From the NCBI RefSeq assembly GCF_012927245.1, contig NZ_JABBGE010000001.1, forward strand, positions 434,001 to 498,000: a stretch of DNA of 64,000 nt, in the 5' to 3' direction. Below, piece by piece: positions 26,231 to 37,656 of this stretch. Made by a program: the position numbers and the translations under genes. The notes beneath the pieces were generated by a model. The model did no database searches. It had not been told where the DNA came from and saw only the letters and a program-made list of their open reading frames with translations. The DNA comes from Streptomyces sp. R302. Its GTDB lineage: Bacteria > Actinomycetota > Actinomycetes > Streptomycetales > Streptomycetaceae. Position 1 is the first letter of the stretch. Each line of letters begins with the position of its first letter.

Positions 26231-26880
26231 GCACCGCCAAGGGCGGCACCGGCCGCCGCATCGTCCTGTGGCGCCACGGCCAGACCTCCTGGAACCTGGA
26301 GCGCCGCTTCCAGGGCTCGACCGACATCGAGCTCACCGAGGCCGGCGTCCACCAGGCCCGCCGCGCCGCCCGGCTGCTCGCCGCCCTCCGCCCCGACGCG
26401 ATCGTCGCCTCCGACCTGAAGCGGACGGCGGCCACCGCCGCCGAGCTGGCCTCGCTCACCGGACTCCCGGTCGCCCACGACGCCGCGCTGCGCGAGACGT
26501 ACGCGGGGGAGTGGCAGGGCCTCACGCACGAGGAGATCGTCGGGCGGTTCGGCGAGCAGTACGCCGCGTGGAAGCGCGGCGAGCCGGTGCGCCGCGGCGG
26601 CGGCGAGCTGGAGACCGAGGTGGCCGACCGGGCCGCCCCGGTGATCCTGGAGCACGCCGACAAGCTCCCGGCGGACGGCACCCTGGTCGTGGTCAGCCAC
26701 GGCGGCACCATCCGCACCGCCATCGGCCGGCTCCTCGGCCTGGAGCCGCACCACTGGGAGGGCCTGGGCGGCCTCTCGAACTGCTCCTGGTCCGTCCTCG
26801 GCCAGGGCGCGCGCGGCTGGCGCCTCCTGGAGCACAACGCCGGCTCGCTGCCCGAGCCGGTCCTCGGCGACGACACCTGA
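26227..26880 (+). CDS. Histidine phosphatase (phosphoglycerate mutase-like), CTG start
   Basis: Member of the histidine phosphatase superfamily, 217 aa. The catalytic RHG lies in IVLWRHGQTSWN (His17), with LKRTAATAAEL, the acid residue in LRETYAGEWQG, and the second His in VVVSHGGTIRT. In this frame a TGA stands at 26218-26220, and no ATG, GTG or TTG occurs before the catalytic histidine; the only plausible start is CTG 26227. It overlaps the rsfS stop as CTGA, a coupling geometry like ATGA. Starting at GTG 26587 would remove the active site. The substrate is unknown; proteins of this type include glucosyl-3-phosphoglycerate and alpha-ribazole phosphatases. Confidence 0.85.
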   Translation: MSTAKGGTGRRIVLWRHGQTSWNLERRFQGSTDIELTEAGVHQARRAARLLAALRPDAIVASDLKRTAATAAELASLTGLPVAHDAALRETYAGEWQGLTHEEIVGRFGEQYAAWKRGEPVRRGGGELETEVADRAAPVILEHADKLPADGTLVVVSHGGTIRTAIGRLLGLEPHHWEGLGGLSNCSWSVLGQGARGWRLLEHNAGSLPEPVLGDDT

Positions 26881-26920
26881 CGTCCCGGACCGGGCCTCAG
26901 GGCCCCGTGGCAGCCCGGAT

Positions 26921-26950
26921 TTCACTTTCCGGCAGGTCACAGGCTAAAGT
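26921..26950 (+). promoter_or_regulatory. Probable tRNA-Ala promoter
   Basis: TTCACT (26921-26926), 18-bp spacer, TAAAGT (26945-26950), about 37 bp before the mature tRNA 5' end. Confidence 0.55.
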
Positions 26951-26986
26951 TCTTCTTGTTCGCGGCGCTGAGCGCCGAGAGCGCGA

Positions 26987-27059
26987 GGGGCTATAGCTCA
27001 GTTGGTAGAGCGCCTGCATGGCATGCAGGAGGTCAGGAGTTCAATTCTCCTTAGCTCCA
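26987..27059 (+). tRNA. tRNA-Ala(GGC), copy 1
   Basis: 73-nt cloverleaf. Acceptor GGGGCTA pairs with TAGCTCC (one G-U), the D arm is AGCTCAGTTGGTAGAGC, the anticodon stem CCTGC/GCAGG encloses loop ATGGCAT (anticodon GGC, codon GCC), and the T arm is AGGAG-TTCAATT-CTCCT. 3' CCA is not encoded. The sequence is identical to the copies at 28826 and 28970. Confidence 0.97.
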
Positions 27060-27068
27060 CAGTCACCG

Positions 27069-27110
27069 GATCCCGTTCCCCAGCAGGGGGGCGGGATCTG
27101 TCGTTTTGTC
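27069..27110 (+). terminator. tRNA-Ala copy 1 terminator
   Basis: 13-bp stem with two G-U pairs (27069-27081 with 27086-27098), a 4-nt loop, followed by a T-rich TGTCGTTTTGTC. Confidence 0.8.
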
Positions 27111-27184
27111 ACTTCTGAGGGCCGCCCGGCCATGGCAGAATCGGACGGCCGGAGGGGGATCAGGTCCGGACGGGAGGGTGGCCT

Positions 27185-27418
27185 TTGGGTGCGCACAGGC
27201 GGAAGTGCGACTGGTGCGGCAGCGGTACGCCCATCGTGCGGGACATGGACCCCGTCAACCCCGAGTACCAGTACTGGTGCGAGGAGTGCGCGCGGGCGCT
27301 GATCATAAAGGGCGACCCCATCGAGACCTACCGCGAGCTCGAAGGGGAGCCGATCTACGGCCGGCTCCTCGACGAGCACTGCACCCTCAAGCGGTTCTAC
27401 TCCTTCGCCACGGCCTGA
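27185..27418 (+). CDS. Small putative zinc-ribbon protein, TTG start
   Basis: 77-aa protein of unknown function. Two Cys pairs, CDWC (8-11) and WCEEC (32-35), are spaced like a small zinc ribbon. A further Cys occurs in DEHCTLKRFY. The start is TTG 27185, supported by GGGAGGG 6 nt upstream; the nearby GTG at 27189 is out of frame. Its last 22 bp overlap the 3' end of the convergent GT87 gene. It lies between tRNA-Ala copies 1 and 2. Confidence 0.75.
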   Translation: MGAHRRKCDWCGSGTPIVRDMDPVNPEYQYWCEECARALIIKGDPIETYRELEGEPIYGRLLDEHCTLKRFYSFATA

Positions 27419-28695
27419 CGCTCCCGGAGCGCCACCCGCTGCCGGGGAACCTCCGGGTCCGCCGTCGGCCGGGACCCGCGCACCGTCAGCGCGTACCCGG
27501 CGAAGACCGCCAGGGCCGTCAGCGGGTAGACCGCCGACAGCAGCATCTGACCCGCGTTCTGGTCGAGTTCGGGGCGGCCCGGGTCGTGCGGCACCCACCA
27601 CAGGGCGAACGAGGCGAAGGCCAGGGCCACCGCGCCCGTCGCACCCCACGCGCGCGTGCGGTCGTACAGCAGGATCAGCAGCGGCACGCACCAGACCCAG
27701 TGGTGGGACCAGGAGATCGGCGAGACCATCAGCGCCGTGAAGGCGGTGACGACCACGGCCACCGCCCTGTCGCCGCGCACCGCCGCCCGCACCGCGAGCG
27801 CCATCGCCGCGCCGCCCAGCAGGACCGCCGCCGCCAGCCACCACAGCCCGGGCGCGTCCGTGTGCATCAGCCGGGCGAGGACCCCGCTGAGGGACTGGTT
27901 CGCGGTCTCCTCGGCGTGCCCGACCCGGCCCGTCTCGAACAGCGTGCGCGTCCAGAACGTCTTCGAGTCCGCCGGCAGCGCCACCGCCATGGCCAGGGTC
28001 GTGACCAGGAAGACCCCGGTCGCGGTCAGCGCGGTGCGCAGCCACTGGTTCATCCCCCGGTCCCGCCGCCACAGCAGCAGCCCGGCGACGAGGAGCAGCA
28101 CCACGAAGAGGCCCGGTGTGAGTTTCACCGCGGTCGCCAGGCCGATCCCCAGGCCCGCCCAGCGGCTGCCCTCGCGGCGGGTGAAGTCCCACAGCACGGC
28201 CACCGCGACCAGCAGGTTGATCTGCCCGTACCGGAGGGTCGTCCACACCGGTTCGCACCAGACCACGACCGCCGCGACCCACAGGGTCGTACGCCACAGA
28301 TCGGCCCGCCGCGCGGGCGAGGCGAGCACCGGGCGGACCAGCTGGAGCGAGAGCCGCACCAGCGCCACCACGAGAAGCAGGTTCCCCGCCGTGGACAGCG
28401 TCCGCATCAGCGGGACGCCCACCAGGGTCAGCGGCAGGAACAGCACGGCGGCGAACGGCGGATAGGTCATCGCCAGGTTCGCCGAGGTGGCGCGCATCGC
28501 GTACAGGTCACCGCCGGCCCGCAGGGTCTCGGCCTCGGCCCGGTAGACCATGACGTCGAGCATGTTCACGTGGGCGACGCGCTGCGCCACCCAGAAGGCC
28601 GCGAACGAGATCAGGCACGCCGCCGCGGCGGCGACCAGGGGCCACGGCCGGGCGCGGGACGGGGAAGGAGTGGAGGGGGACACGGAGGGGGACAC
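27397..28695 (-). CDS. GT87 family polyprenol-phosphate-mannose mannosyltransferase
   Basis: 432-aa polytopic membrane protein of the GT87/DUF2029 family, which includes mycobacterial PimE and related alpha-mannosyltransferases using polyprenyl-phosphate-mannose. About ten hydrophobic spans follow a short Ser/Pro N-terminus. Family features include the first loop DVMVYRAEAETLRAGGDLYA with the acidic residue after span 1, MTYPPFAAVL, RYGQINLLVA, TAVKLTPGLF, ANQSLSGVLARL and VSPISWSHHWVW. The start is GTG 28695; GTG 28683 is an alternative because the GTGTCCCCCTCC block is duplicated. It would add mannose to lipoglycan or glycoprotein on the outer membrane face. Confidence 0.87.
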   Translation of the reverse strand: MSPSVSPSTPSPSRARPWPLVAAAAACLISFAAFWVAQRVAHVNMLDVMVYRAEAETLRAGGDLYAMRATSANLAMTYPPFAAVLFLPLTLVGVPLMRTLSTAGNLLLVVALVRLSLQLVRPVLASPARRADLWRTTLWVAAVVVWCEPVWTTLRYGQINLLVAVAVLWDFTRREGSRWAGLGIGLATAVKLTPGLFVVLLLVAGLLLWRRDRGMNQWLRTALTATGVFLVTTLAMAVALPADSKTFWTRTLFETGRVGHAEETANQSLSGVLARLMHTDAPGLWWLAAAVLLGGAAMALAVRAAVRGDRAVAVVVTAFTALMVSPISWSHHWVWCVPLLILLYDRTRAWGATGAVALAFASFALWWVPHDPGRPELDQNAGQMLLSAVYPLTALAVFAGYALTVRGSRPTADPEVPRQRVALRERQAVAKE

Positions 28696-28742
28696 AGGGG
28701 GCGACCCTACCCGGAGCCTCCGACAGTGCCCGGGAAACGGAT

Positions 28743-28772
28743 TTGGAGTTCTGCCCGGCGGCCGGTTACTGT
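28743..28772 (+). promoter_or_regulatory. Probable promoter of tRNA-Ala copies 2 and 3
   Basis: TTGGAG (28743-28748), 18-bp spacer, TACTGT (28767-28772), followed by tRNA copy 2 about 54 bp later. Confidence 0.5.
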
Positions 28773-28825
28773 TCTGTCCGTCGCCGCGAGGAAGACCCGA
28801 GAGGGAGCCGGGCGGACGATCACGA

Positions 28826-28898
28826 GGGGCTATAGCTCAGTTGGTAGAGCGCCTGCATGGCATGCAGGAGGTCAGGAGTTCAATTCTCCTTAGCTCCA
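28826..28898 (+). tRNA. tRNA-Ala(GGC), copy 2
   Basis: 73 nt, identical at every position to copy 1, anticodon GGC, no encoded CCA. It is 71 bp from copy 3, so the two may be one transcript. Confidence 0.97.
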
Positions 28899-28969
28899 CA
28901 GAAGGCAGATGGGCCATCCATTCCGGATGGCTCTCCGCACTTCTGCGGTAAGCTGAACGCCGCATATGA

Positions 28970-29042
28970 GGGGCTATAGCTCAGTTGGTAGAGCGCCTGC
29001 ATGGCATGCAGGAGGTCAGGAGTTCAATTCTCCTTAGCTCCA
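28970..29042 (+). tRNA. tRNA-Ala(GGC), copy 3
   Basis: 73 nt, identical to copies 1 and 2. TAAGCT (28949-28954) just upstream might be an additional -10 element. Confidence 0.97.
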
Positions 29043-29050
29043 CAAGGAAG

Positions 29051-29081
29051 AAGCGGGTCATCCGGATCGGATGGCCCGCTT
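29051..29081 (+). terminator. tRNA-Ala array terminator
   Basis: 13-bp stem with one G-U pair (29051-29063 with 29069-29081) and a 5-nt loop, 8 bp after tRNA copy 3. Confidence 0.75.
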
Positions 29082-29146
29082 CGTCGTTCCCGACCGGCCT
29101 GTGGATATCGATGCGGCCCGTGTGAGCGCTGCGGTACCCTGGCGCC

Positions 29147-29185
29147 ATGCGTGCCGTACGCCTCCTGCTTATCGAGCCGCGCTGA
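29147..29185 (+). CDS. leuS leader peptide (12 aa, Leu-Leu-Leu)
   Basis: Short frame ATG...TGA encoding MRAVRLLLIEPR. It contains three consecutive Leu codons, CTC CTG CTT, the last being rare in such GC-rich DNA. TACCCT (29135-29140) lies 6 nt before its ATG, so the leader is probably translated from a leaderless transcript. It is followed by alternative hairpins and a U-tract terminator before leuS, the layout of a ribosome-mediated transcription attenuator sensing charged tRNA-Leu. Confidence 0.7.
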   Translation: MRAVRLLLIEPR

Positions 29186-29191
29186 CCAGTC

Positions 29192-29255
29192 CCGACGGGC
29201 GGAAGACACCCCGTCGGAGTCGGCGCGGCGTCCCCTCCTGTGCGAGGGGATTTTT
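29192..29255 (+). terminator. leuS attenuator structures
   Basis: Hairpin 1 is CCGACGGG (29192-29199) with CCCGTCGG (29210-29217). The terminator is TCCCCTC (29231-29237) with GAGGGGA (29244-29250) plus TTTTT (29251-29255). An alternative pairing joins the leader-peptide 3' end (29176-29186) to 29219-29229 through 11 bp with one G-U pair. Confidence 0.7.
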
Positions 29256-29311
29256 CATTTCGTTGCAGTTCGTGGCAGTGGGCAGAGACGATCGATGGAG
29301 CTTCTAGGACC

Positions 29312-32179
<2,868 letters not shown>

Positions 32180-32195
32180 GTGCCGCGACGGGACT

Positions 32196-32250
32196 AGGGG
32201 TTTCCCCTACGGGCAGGTTGGGGGTTCCGATGGAACCCTCCGCCTGCCCG
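32196..32250 (+). terminator. leuS terminator
   Basis: AGGGG-TTT-CCCCT (32196-32208) followed by a large hairpin with outer stem CGGGCAGG (32210-32217) and CCTGCCCG (32243-32250), inner GGGGGTTCC/GGAACCCTCC. Confidence 0.75.
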
Positions 32251-32312
32251 TTCCGTTTACCGTGGAAGAACCACAGTTGTGGGACGCCGTCGGAGCCTGA
32301 GGAGCCACGCAC

Positions 32313-33068
<756 letters not shown>

Positions 33069-33167
33069 CCGCCGGCAGAGGGGACCGGACGGTCCACGCG
33101 ATCGCGGGAGCGGCTGTGACCGGGGCCGGGCTGCCGAGCGGCGGTCGCGGCGGGTAACCTCCCGCTC

Positions 33168-34013
33168 ATGTCCCGGCATGTCGCGATCGTCACCGATTCA
33201 ACGGCCTACCTGCCACCCCAGACGATGGAGCGGCACGCCATCACCGCGGTCCCGCTGACCGTCGTCATCGGCGACCGCGCCCTCCTGGAGGGCACCGAGA
33301 TCTCGGCCAGATCGCTCGCCGAGGCACTGCAGAAGCGGCGGCCCGTCACCACCTCCCGGCCCAGCCCCGAGGTCTTCGCCGCCGCCTACCGCGAGGCCGC
33401 GGAGGCGGGTGCGCGCGGGATCGTCTCGCTCCACCTCTCCGCCGAGGTCTCCGGCACCTACGACGCGGCCGTGCTCGCGGCGAAGGACGCGCCCGTCCCC
33501 GTACGGGTCGTGGACACGCGCATGATCGGCATGGCCCTCGGCTTCTGCGCGCTCGCGGCGGCGGAGGTCGTGGAGGGTGGGGGCTCGCTGGAGGAGGCGG
33601 TCGCGGCGGCCGAGAAGCGCGCCGGGGACACCTCCGCCTACTTCTACGTCGACACGCTGGACTATCTGCGCCGGGGCGGGCGGATCGGGACCGCGCAGGC
33701 GCTGCTCGGCTCCGCCCTCGCGGTGAAGCCGCTCCTCGAACTCGACGGCGGCCGCATCGAGCTGCGGGAGAAGGTGCGGACCGCGTCCAAGGCGATCGCG
33801 AGGCTGGAGGAGCTGGCCGTCGAGCAGGCCGGCTCCGGGCCCGTCGACATCGCCGTGCACCACCTCTCAGCGCCCGAGCGGGCCGACGCGCTGGCCGAAC
33901 GCCTGCGGGCCCGCGTCCCCGGGATCGGGGAGCTGCACGTCAGCGAGGTCGGCGCGGTGATCGGCGCGCACACCGGGCCGGGGCTGCTCGCGGTGGTCGT
34001 CTCACCCCGCTGA
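33168..34013 (+). CDS. DegV family fatty-acid-binding protein
   Basis: 281-aa DegV protein, a two-domain fatty-acid binder; related FakB proteins present fatty acids to a kinase. It has the N-terminal HVAIVTDSTAYLP, the TTSRPSPEVF loop, VSLHLSAEVSGTYDAA, the DTRMIGMALGF segment, YFYVDTLDYLRRGGRIG, and a C-terminal GAVIGAHTGPGLL. TAACCT (33155-33160) lies 7 nt before ATG 33168, again a leaderless arrangement. No fakA-like kinase is adjacent. Confidence 0.92.
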   Translation: MSRHVAIVTDSTAYLPPQTMERHAITAVPLTVVIGDRALLEGTEISARSLAEALQKRRPVTTSRPSPEVFAAAYREAAEAGARGIVSLHLSAEVSGTYDAAVLAAKDAPVPVRVVDTRMIGMALGFCALAAAEVVEGGGSLEEAVAAAEKRAGDTSAYFYVDTLDYLRRGGRIGTAQALLGSALAVKPLLELDGGRIELREKVRTASKAIARLEELAVEQAGSGPVDIAVHHLSAPERADALAERLRARVPGIGELHVSEVGAVIGAHTGPGLLAVVVSPR

Positions 34014-34045
34014 GCGGGGCTCTTTCACCCTTGTGGGTGAGGGAG

Positions 34046-34054
34046 TTGTCCACA
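34046..34054 (+). promoter_or_regulatory. DnaA box upstream of comEA
   Basis: Exact TTGTCCACA. A weaker relative CTGTCCACG follows about 8 bp further. TACCGT (34111-34116) is a likely -10 box 7 nt before the comEA start. Confidence 0.6.
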
Positions 34055-34123
34055 GGGTCGTCGCTGTCCACGGAAGTCGGCGGGCGACGGCACGGCGCTG
34101 CGGCGGACCCTACCGTCGCAGGC

Positions 34124-35143
34124 ATGGATCTTCGTACGGCTGTTTCTTCGTTCTCCGATTCGTCTTCGACCTCTTCTCGCTCTTCGCGTTCCTCCCGGGT
34201 CGGGCCCGCGCCCGTGGGGCCTCGGCGGGGTGCTCCGCCCGGGCGGGCGCGGCGGCGGGCCCGTGTGCGGGGGGACGCACTCTTTCCGCCGCCTCTGTCT
34301 CCGCCTCCGCCTTCGCCCCCGTCTCCACCTCCACCTCCACCTCCACCTCCGCATTCACCCCCGTCACCAGCGCCGGTCGTGGAGCCGATGGTGGTCGAGG
34401 AGCCTGTGGTCGAGGCCGTGGGGAAGCGGCGGTGGCGGGCGGCAGTGCGGGAGCGGCTGCCGCTGTGGGTGCAGACACGGTGCGGGCTTGAGCCGAGGTC
34501 GTTGGCGGCGCTCGCCGTGGTCCTCGTGGTGGCGGCCTGCGCGGCGGGCGGATTCTTCTGGGCGGGGCGGCCGGAGCAGGTGCGGGCGCCGGAGCTCGTG
34601 AGGGTCGCGCCGGTGGCGGCTTCGCCCGCGCCGGCGTCGGCGTCGGCGTCGGCGCGGGCGTTGGCTTCAACGGTGCCTGGTTCGGGGGGTGGTGCGGCCG
34701 CTGGGGAGGTCGTCGTCGACGTGGGAGGGAAGGTGCGCAGGCCGGGGGTGCTGACGTTGCCGGCCGGGTCGCGGGTGGCGGACGCGCTGCGGGCCGCGGG
34801 GGGTGTGCGGGCGGGGGCGGATCTGACGGGGCTGAACCGGGCCAGGGTCCTCTTCGACGGCGAGCAGGTGCTCGTCGGGGTGCCCGGAGTGCCGGCCGGG
34901 GGAGGTGCGGCACCGGGCGCGGTATCGGGTGTGGGGGCGGGCGGGAGCGGGGTGCCGTTGAGTCTCAACACGGCGACGGCCGAGCAGTTCGACGGGCTGC
35001 CGGGCGTGGGGCCCGTGCTGGCGCGGCGGATCGTCGACCACCGGACGGAGCGGGGCGGTTTCCGCTCGGTCGAGGAGTTGCGCGAGGTCGACGGGATCGG
35101 CGAGCGGCGCTTCGCGGACCTTCAGCCGTTGGTGCGGCCGTGA
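34124..35143 (+). CDS. comEA: ComEA-like DNA-binding membrane protein
   Basis: 339-aa ComEA homologue. ATG 34124 lies 7 nt after TACCGT, a likely leaderless promoter. The N-terminal region is Ser-rich, then Pro-rich (runs of Pro near 70-80), and cytoplasmic. One membrane span (about 127-147, LAALAVVLVVAACAAGGFFW) leads to a Pro/Ala linker, an SLBB domain (about 195-245, VVVDVGGKVRRPGVLTLPAG) and a C-terminal helix-hairpin-helix DNA-binding domain (NTATAEQFDGLPGVGPVLARRIVDHR, VDGIGERRFADL). In competent bacteria ComEA binds incoming DNA. Here it is coupled to comEC by a GTGA overlap. Confidence 0.88.
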   Translation: MDLRTAVSSFSDSSSTSSRSSRSSRVGPAPVGPRRGAPPGRARRRARVRGDALFPPPLSPPPPSPPSPPPPPPPPPHSPPSPAPVVEPMVVEEPVVEAVGKRRWRAAVRERLPLWVQTRCGLEPRSLAALAVVLVVAACAAGGFFWAGRPEQVRAPELVRVAPVAASPAPASASASARALASTVPGSGGGAAAGEVVVDVGGKVRRPGVLTLPAGSRVADALRAAGGVRAGADLTGLNRARVLFDGEQVLVGVPGVPAGGGAAPGAVSGVGAGGSGVPLSLNTATAEQFDGLPGVGPVLARRIVDHRTERGGFRSVEELREVDGIGERRFADLQPLVRP

Positions 35144-37638
35144 CGCGGGACGAGGAGGGGTGGAAGGAGGAGCCGGCCGATCTGCGGCTCGTTCCGCCGG
35201 CGCTGGCCGCGTGGGCGGCGGCCGCGGCGGCGCTGGGGGTGGCGGGCTGGTGGGTGGTGGCCGGTGTGGGGTTCTGCCTGGCCGGAGCGGCGGCGTCGCT
35301 GATCCCGGCGGTGGCGCGGTGGTTGACCAGGGGGCGGGATCCCGCCGTGGGGGTCGGCCCGGGAGGAGGAGGCCGGGGCGGTGGGTCGCCGGGGTGGCGG
35401 CTGCGGGCGACGGCGTGGGCGGGGGTGTTGCTGTGCGCCGCGGCGGGAGCCGCTTCGGCGGGGCTGCACGCGGCGGACCTGAGGAGGGGGCCGGTTCCGG
35501 TCCTGGCGGGGGAGTACGGGCGGGCCTGGGCGGAGGTGACGGTCACCTCGGATCCTCGGCTCACCCGGCCTCGGGTGAGCGGGCGGGCGATGGTGCCGGT
35601 GTCGGTGGTGATGGATGCCGAGGTGGTCCGGGTGGAGCGGACGGACGGGACGGTCGTGCGGACCCGGGCGCCGGTGCTGCTGATCGTGCCTCCGGGGGAG
35701 GGGCGGGACGCCTGGCTGCGGTTGCTGCCGTCCACGCGGCTGCGGGTCGGTGCCCGCTTCGCGCCGCCCAGGGACCCTGGGGATCCGTACGCGGCCGTGC
35801 TGAAGGCCGGGGCCGGGCCGCCGCGGGTCGTGGCGCCGCCGAGCGCGCCGCAGCGGACGGCCGGCGAGCTGCGGGCCGGGCTGCGCATGGCGACCGACGG
35901 GTTGGCGCCGGACGCGCGGGCGCTGCTTCCGGGCCTGGTCGTCGGGGACACCTCGCGGATCGGCACGGAGCTGCGGGACGCCTTCGAGGCCACGGATCTC
36001 ACGCATTTGCTGGCGGTCTCGGGGAGCAACCTGTCGATCGTGCTGCTCCTGCTCGTCGGACGTCCGGGGCGGGCGCGGCAGGTGGAGCGGGGCGGGCTGG
36101 CTCCGCGGATCGGGCTCTCGCTGCGTGGCACCGCGCTGGCGGGGGCGGGGCTGACGGTGGCGTTCGTGGTCGTGTGCCGGCCTGATCCGAGCGTGCTGCG
36201 GGCGGCGGCCTGCGGTCTGGTCGCGCTGCTCGCGATCGCCACCGGGCGGAGGAGGTCGCTGATCCCGGCGCTGGCGGCGGTGGTGCTGGTCCTGGTGCTG
36301 TACGACCCCTGGCTGGCGCGGAGTTACGGGTTCCTGCTGTCCGTGCTCGCGACCGGGGCGCTGCTCGTGGTGGCGCCGGGGTGGAGCGAGGCGCTGCGGC
36401 GGCGCGGGGTGCCGGGGCGGCTCGCGGAGGCGCTGGCCGCCGCGCTGGCGGCGCAGGCGGTGAGTGCGCCGGTCGTGGTGGTCTTCGCGGCTCGGATGAG
36501 TCTGGTGGCGATTCCGGCGAACCTCCTCGCGGAGCCGGCGGTGGCGCTCGCGACGGTGTTCGGTTTCGGGGCGCTCGCGGTGGCGCCGGTGTGGGCGGCG
36601 GGGGCGGAGGGCCTGGCATGGGTGGCGGGGTGGCCGGCCGGGTGGATCGCCCGGGTGGCGAGGACGGGCGCGGCGCTGCCGGGTGCCGAGGTGGCGTGGC
36701 CCGGCGGCTGGTGGGGAGGGGCGGCGCTCGCGCTGGTGACGGTCGCGGTGGTGGCCGGGGTGCGGCGGCTGCGGCACCGGACGTGGCCGGTGGTCGGGGT
36801 GGTCGTGCTGCTGGTGCTCGTGGTGGCCCGTCCGGTGCCGCTGGTGCGCTGGGTCAGCGGCTGGCCGCCGCCGGGCTGGGTGTTCGCGATGTGCCAGGTC
36901 GGTCAGGGGGACGCCACGGTGCTCGCGGCCGGCGAGGGCGCGGGGGTGGTGGTGGACGCGGGGCCCGATCCGGTGGCCGTGGACCGCTGCCTGCGTGAAC
37001 TGGAGGTGAGGCAGGTGCCGTTGCTGGTCCTTACGCACTTCCACGCCGACCATGTGGCCGGGCTTCCGGGGGTGTTGAAGGGGCGGAGGGTCGGGGCGAT
37101 CCAGACCACGGGGCTGGAAGAGCCGCCCGGGCAGGCGGAGTTCGTACGGAGGGAGGCGAGTGCCGCCGGGGTGCCGGTGGTGCGGGCGGAGCCGGGGGAG
37201 CAGCGGCGGGTCGGGGCGCTGGAGTGGCGGGTGCTGTGGCCGCCGGCCGGGCCGGCGCCGCCGGACGGCGGGCCGAACGACGCCAGCGTCACGCTGCTGG
37301 TCCGGGGGCAGGGCGGGGTGAGTGTGCTGCTGCTCGGTGATCTGGAGCCGCCGGCGCAGCGGGCCCTGTGGCGGGCGCATCCGGAGCTCGGGGCGGTGGA
37401 CGTGCTGAAGGTCGCCCATCACGGGTCCGCGCACCAGGACCCGGGGCTGACCGGTGCGGTGCGGCCACGGCTGGCTCTGGTGTCCGCCGGCAGGGACAAC
37501 CCGTACGGGCATCCGTCGCCCCGGACGCTGGCGGCGTTGCGGGCGGGCGGGGCGCGGGTGCTGCGGACGGACCGGGACGGGGCGATCGCGGTGACGGGTG
37601 CGGGGAGGGGGCTGGTGGCGGTGGCGCGCGGCTGGTGA
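35140..37638 (+). CDS. comEC: ComEC/Rec2 family DNA channel protein
   Basis: 832-aa polytopic membrane protein. It has N-terminal spans, a DUF4131-like soluble loop, the competence domain with the signature THLLAVSGSNLSIVLL (about 287-302), several further spans, and a C-terminal metallo-beta-lactamase domain (LTHFHADHVAG from about 630, GLEEPPGQAEF, VAHHGSAHQD) that may be a nuclease. The GTG start overlaps the comEA stop. The order comEA-comEC is that of natural transformation genes, but no pilus or late competence partners are visible nearby. Confidence 0.9.
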   Translation: MTRDEEGWKEEPADLRLVPPALAAWAAAAAALGVAGWWVVAGVGFCLAGAAASLIPAVARWLTRGRDPAVGVGPGGGGRGGGSPGWRLRATAWAGVLLCAAAGAASAGLHAADLRRGPVPVLAGEYGRAWAEVTVTSDPRLTRPRVSGRAMVPVSVVMDAEVVRVERTDGTVVRTRAPVLLIVPPGEGRDAWLRLLPSTRLRVGARFAPPRDPGDPYAAVLKAGAGPPRVVAPPSAPQRTAGELRAGLRMATDGLAPDARALLPGLVVGDTSRIGTELRDAFEATDLTHLLAVSGSNLSIVLLLLVGRPGRARQVERGGLAPRIGLSLRGTALAGAGLTVAFVVVCRPDPSVLRAAACGLVALLAIATGRRRSLIPALAAVVLVLVLYDPWLARSYGFLLSVLATGALLVVAPGWSEALRRRGVPGRLAEALAAALAAQAVSAPVVVVFAARMSLVAIPANLLAEPAVALATVFGFGALAVAPVWAAGAEGLAWVAGWPAGWIARVARTGAALPGAEVAWPGGWWGGAALALVTVAVVAGVRRLRHRTWPVVGVVVLLVLVVARPVPLVRWVSGWPPPGWVFAMCQVGQGDATVLAAGEGAGVVVDAGPDPVAVDRCLRELEVRQVPLLVLTHFHADHVAGLPGVLKGRRVGAIQTTGLEEPPGQAEFVRREASAAGVPVVRAEPGEQRRVGALEWRVLWPPAGPAPPDGGPNDASVTLLVRGQGGVSVLLLGDLEPPAQRALWRAHPELGAVDVLKVAHHGSAHQDPGLTGAVRPRLALVSAGRDNPYGHPSPRTLAALRAGGARVLRTDRDGAIAVTGAGRGLVAVARGW

Positions 37639-37656
37639 CCCCCGGGGAACGCCCCG

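Noticed and set aside
26587..26880. GTG 26587 as the start of the phosphoglycerate-mutase-like gene
   Set aside because: It removes the catalytic RHG motif that is perfectly preserved upstream in the same frame.
28899..28969. A short RNA gene between tRNA-Ala copies 2 and 3
   Set aside because: Only a small inverted repeat (GCCATCC/GGATGGC) is present; it looks like spacer or processing hairpin.
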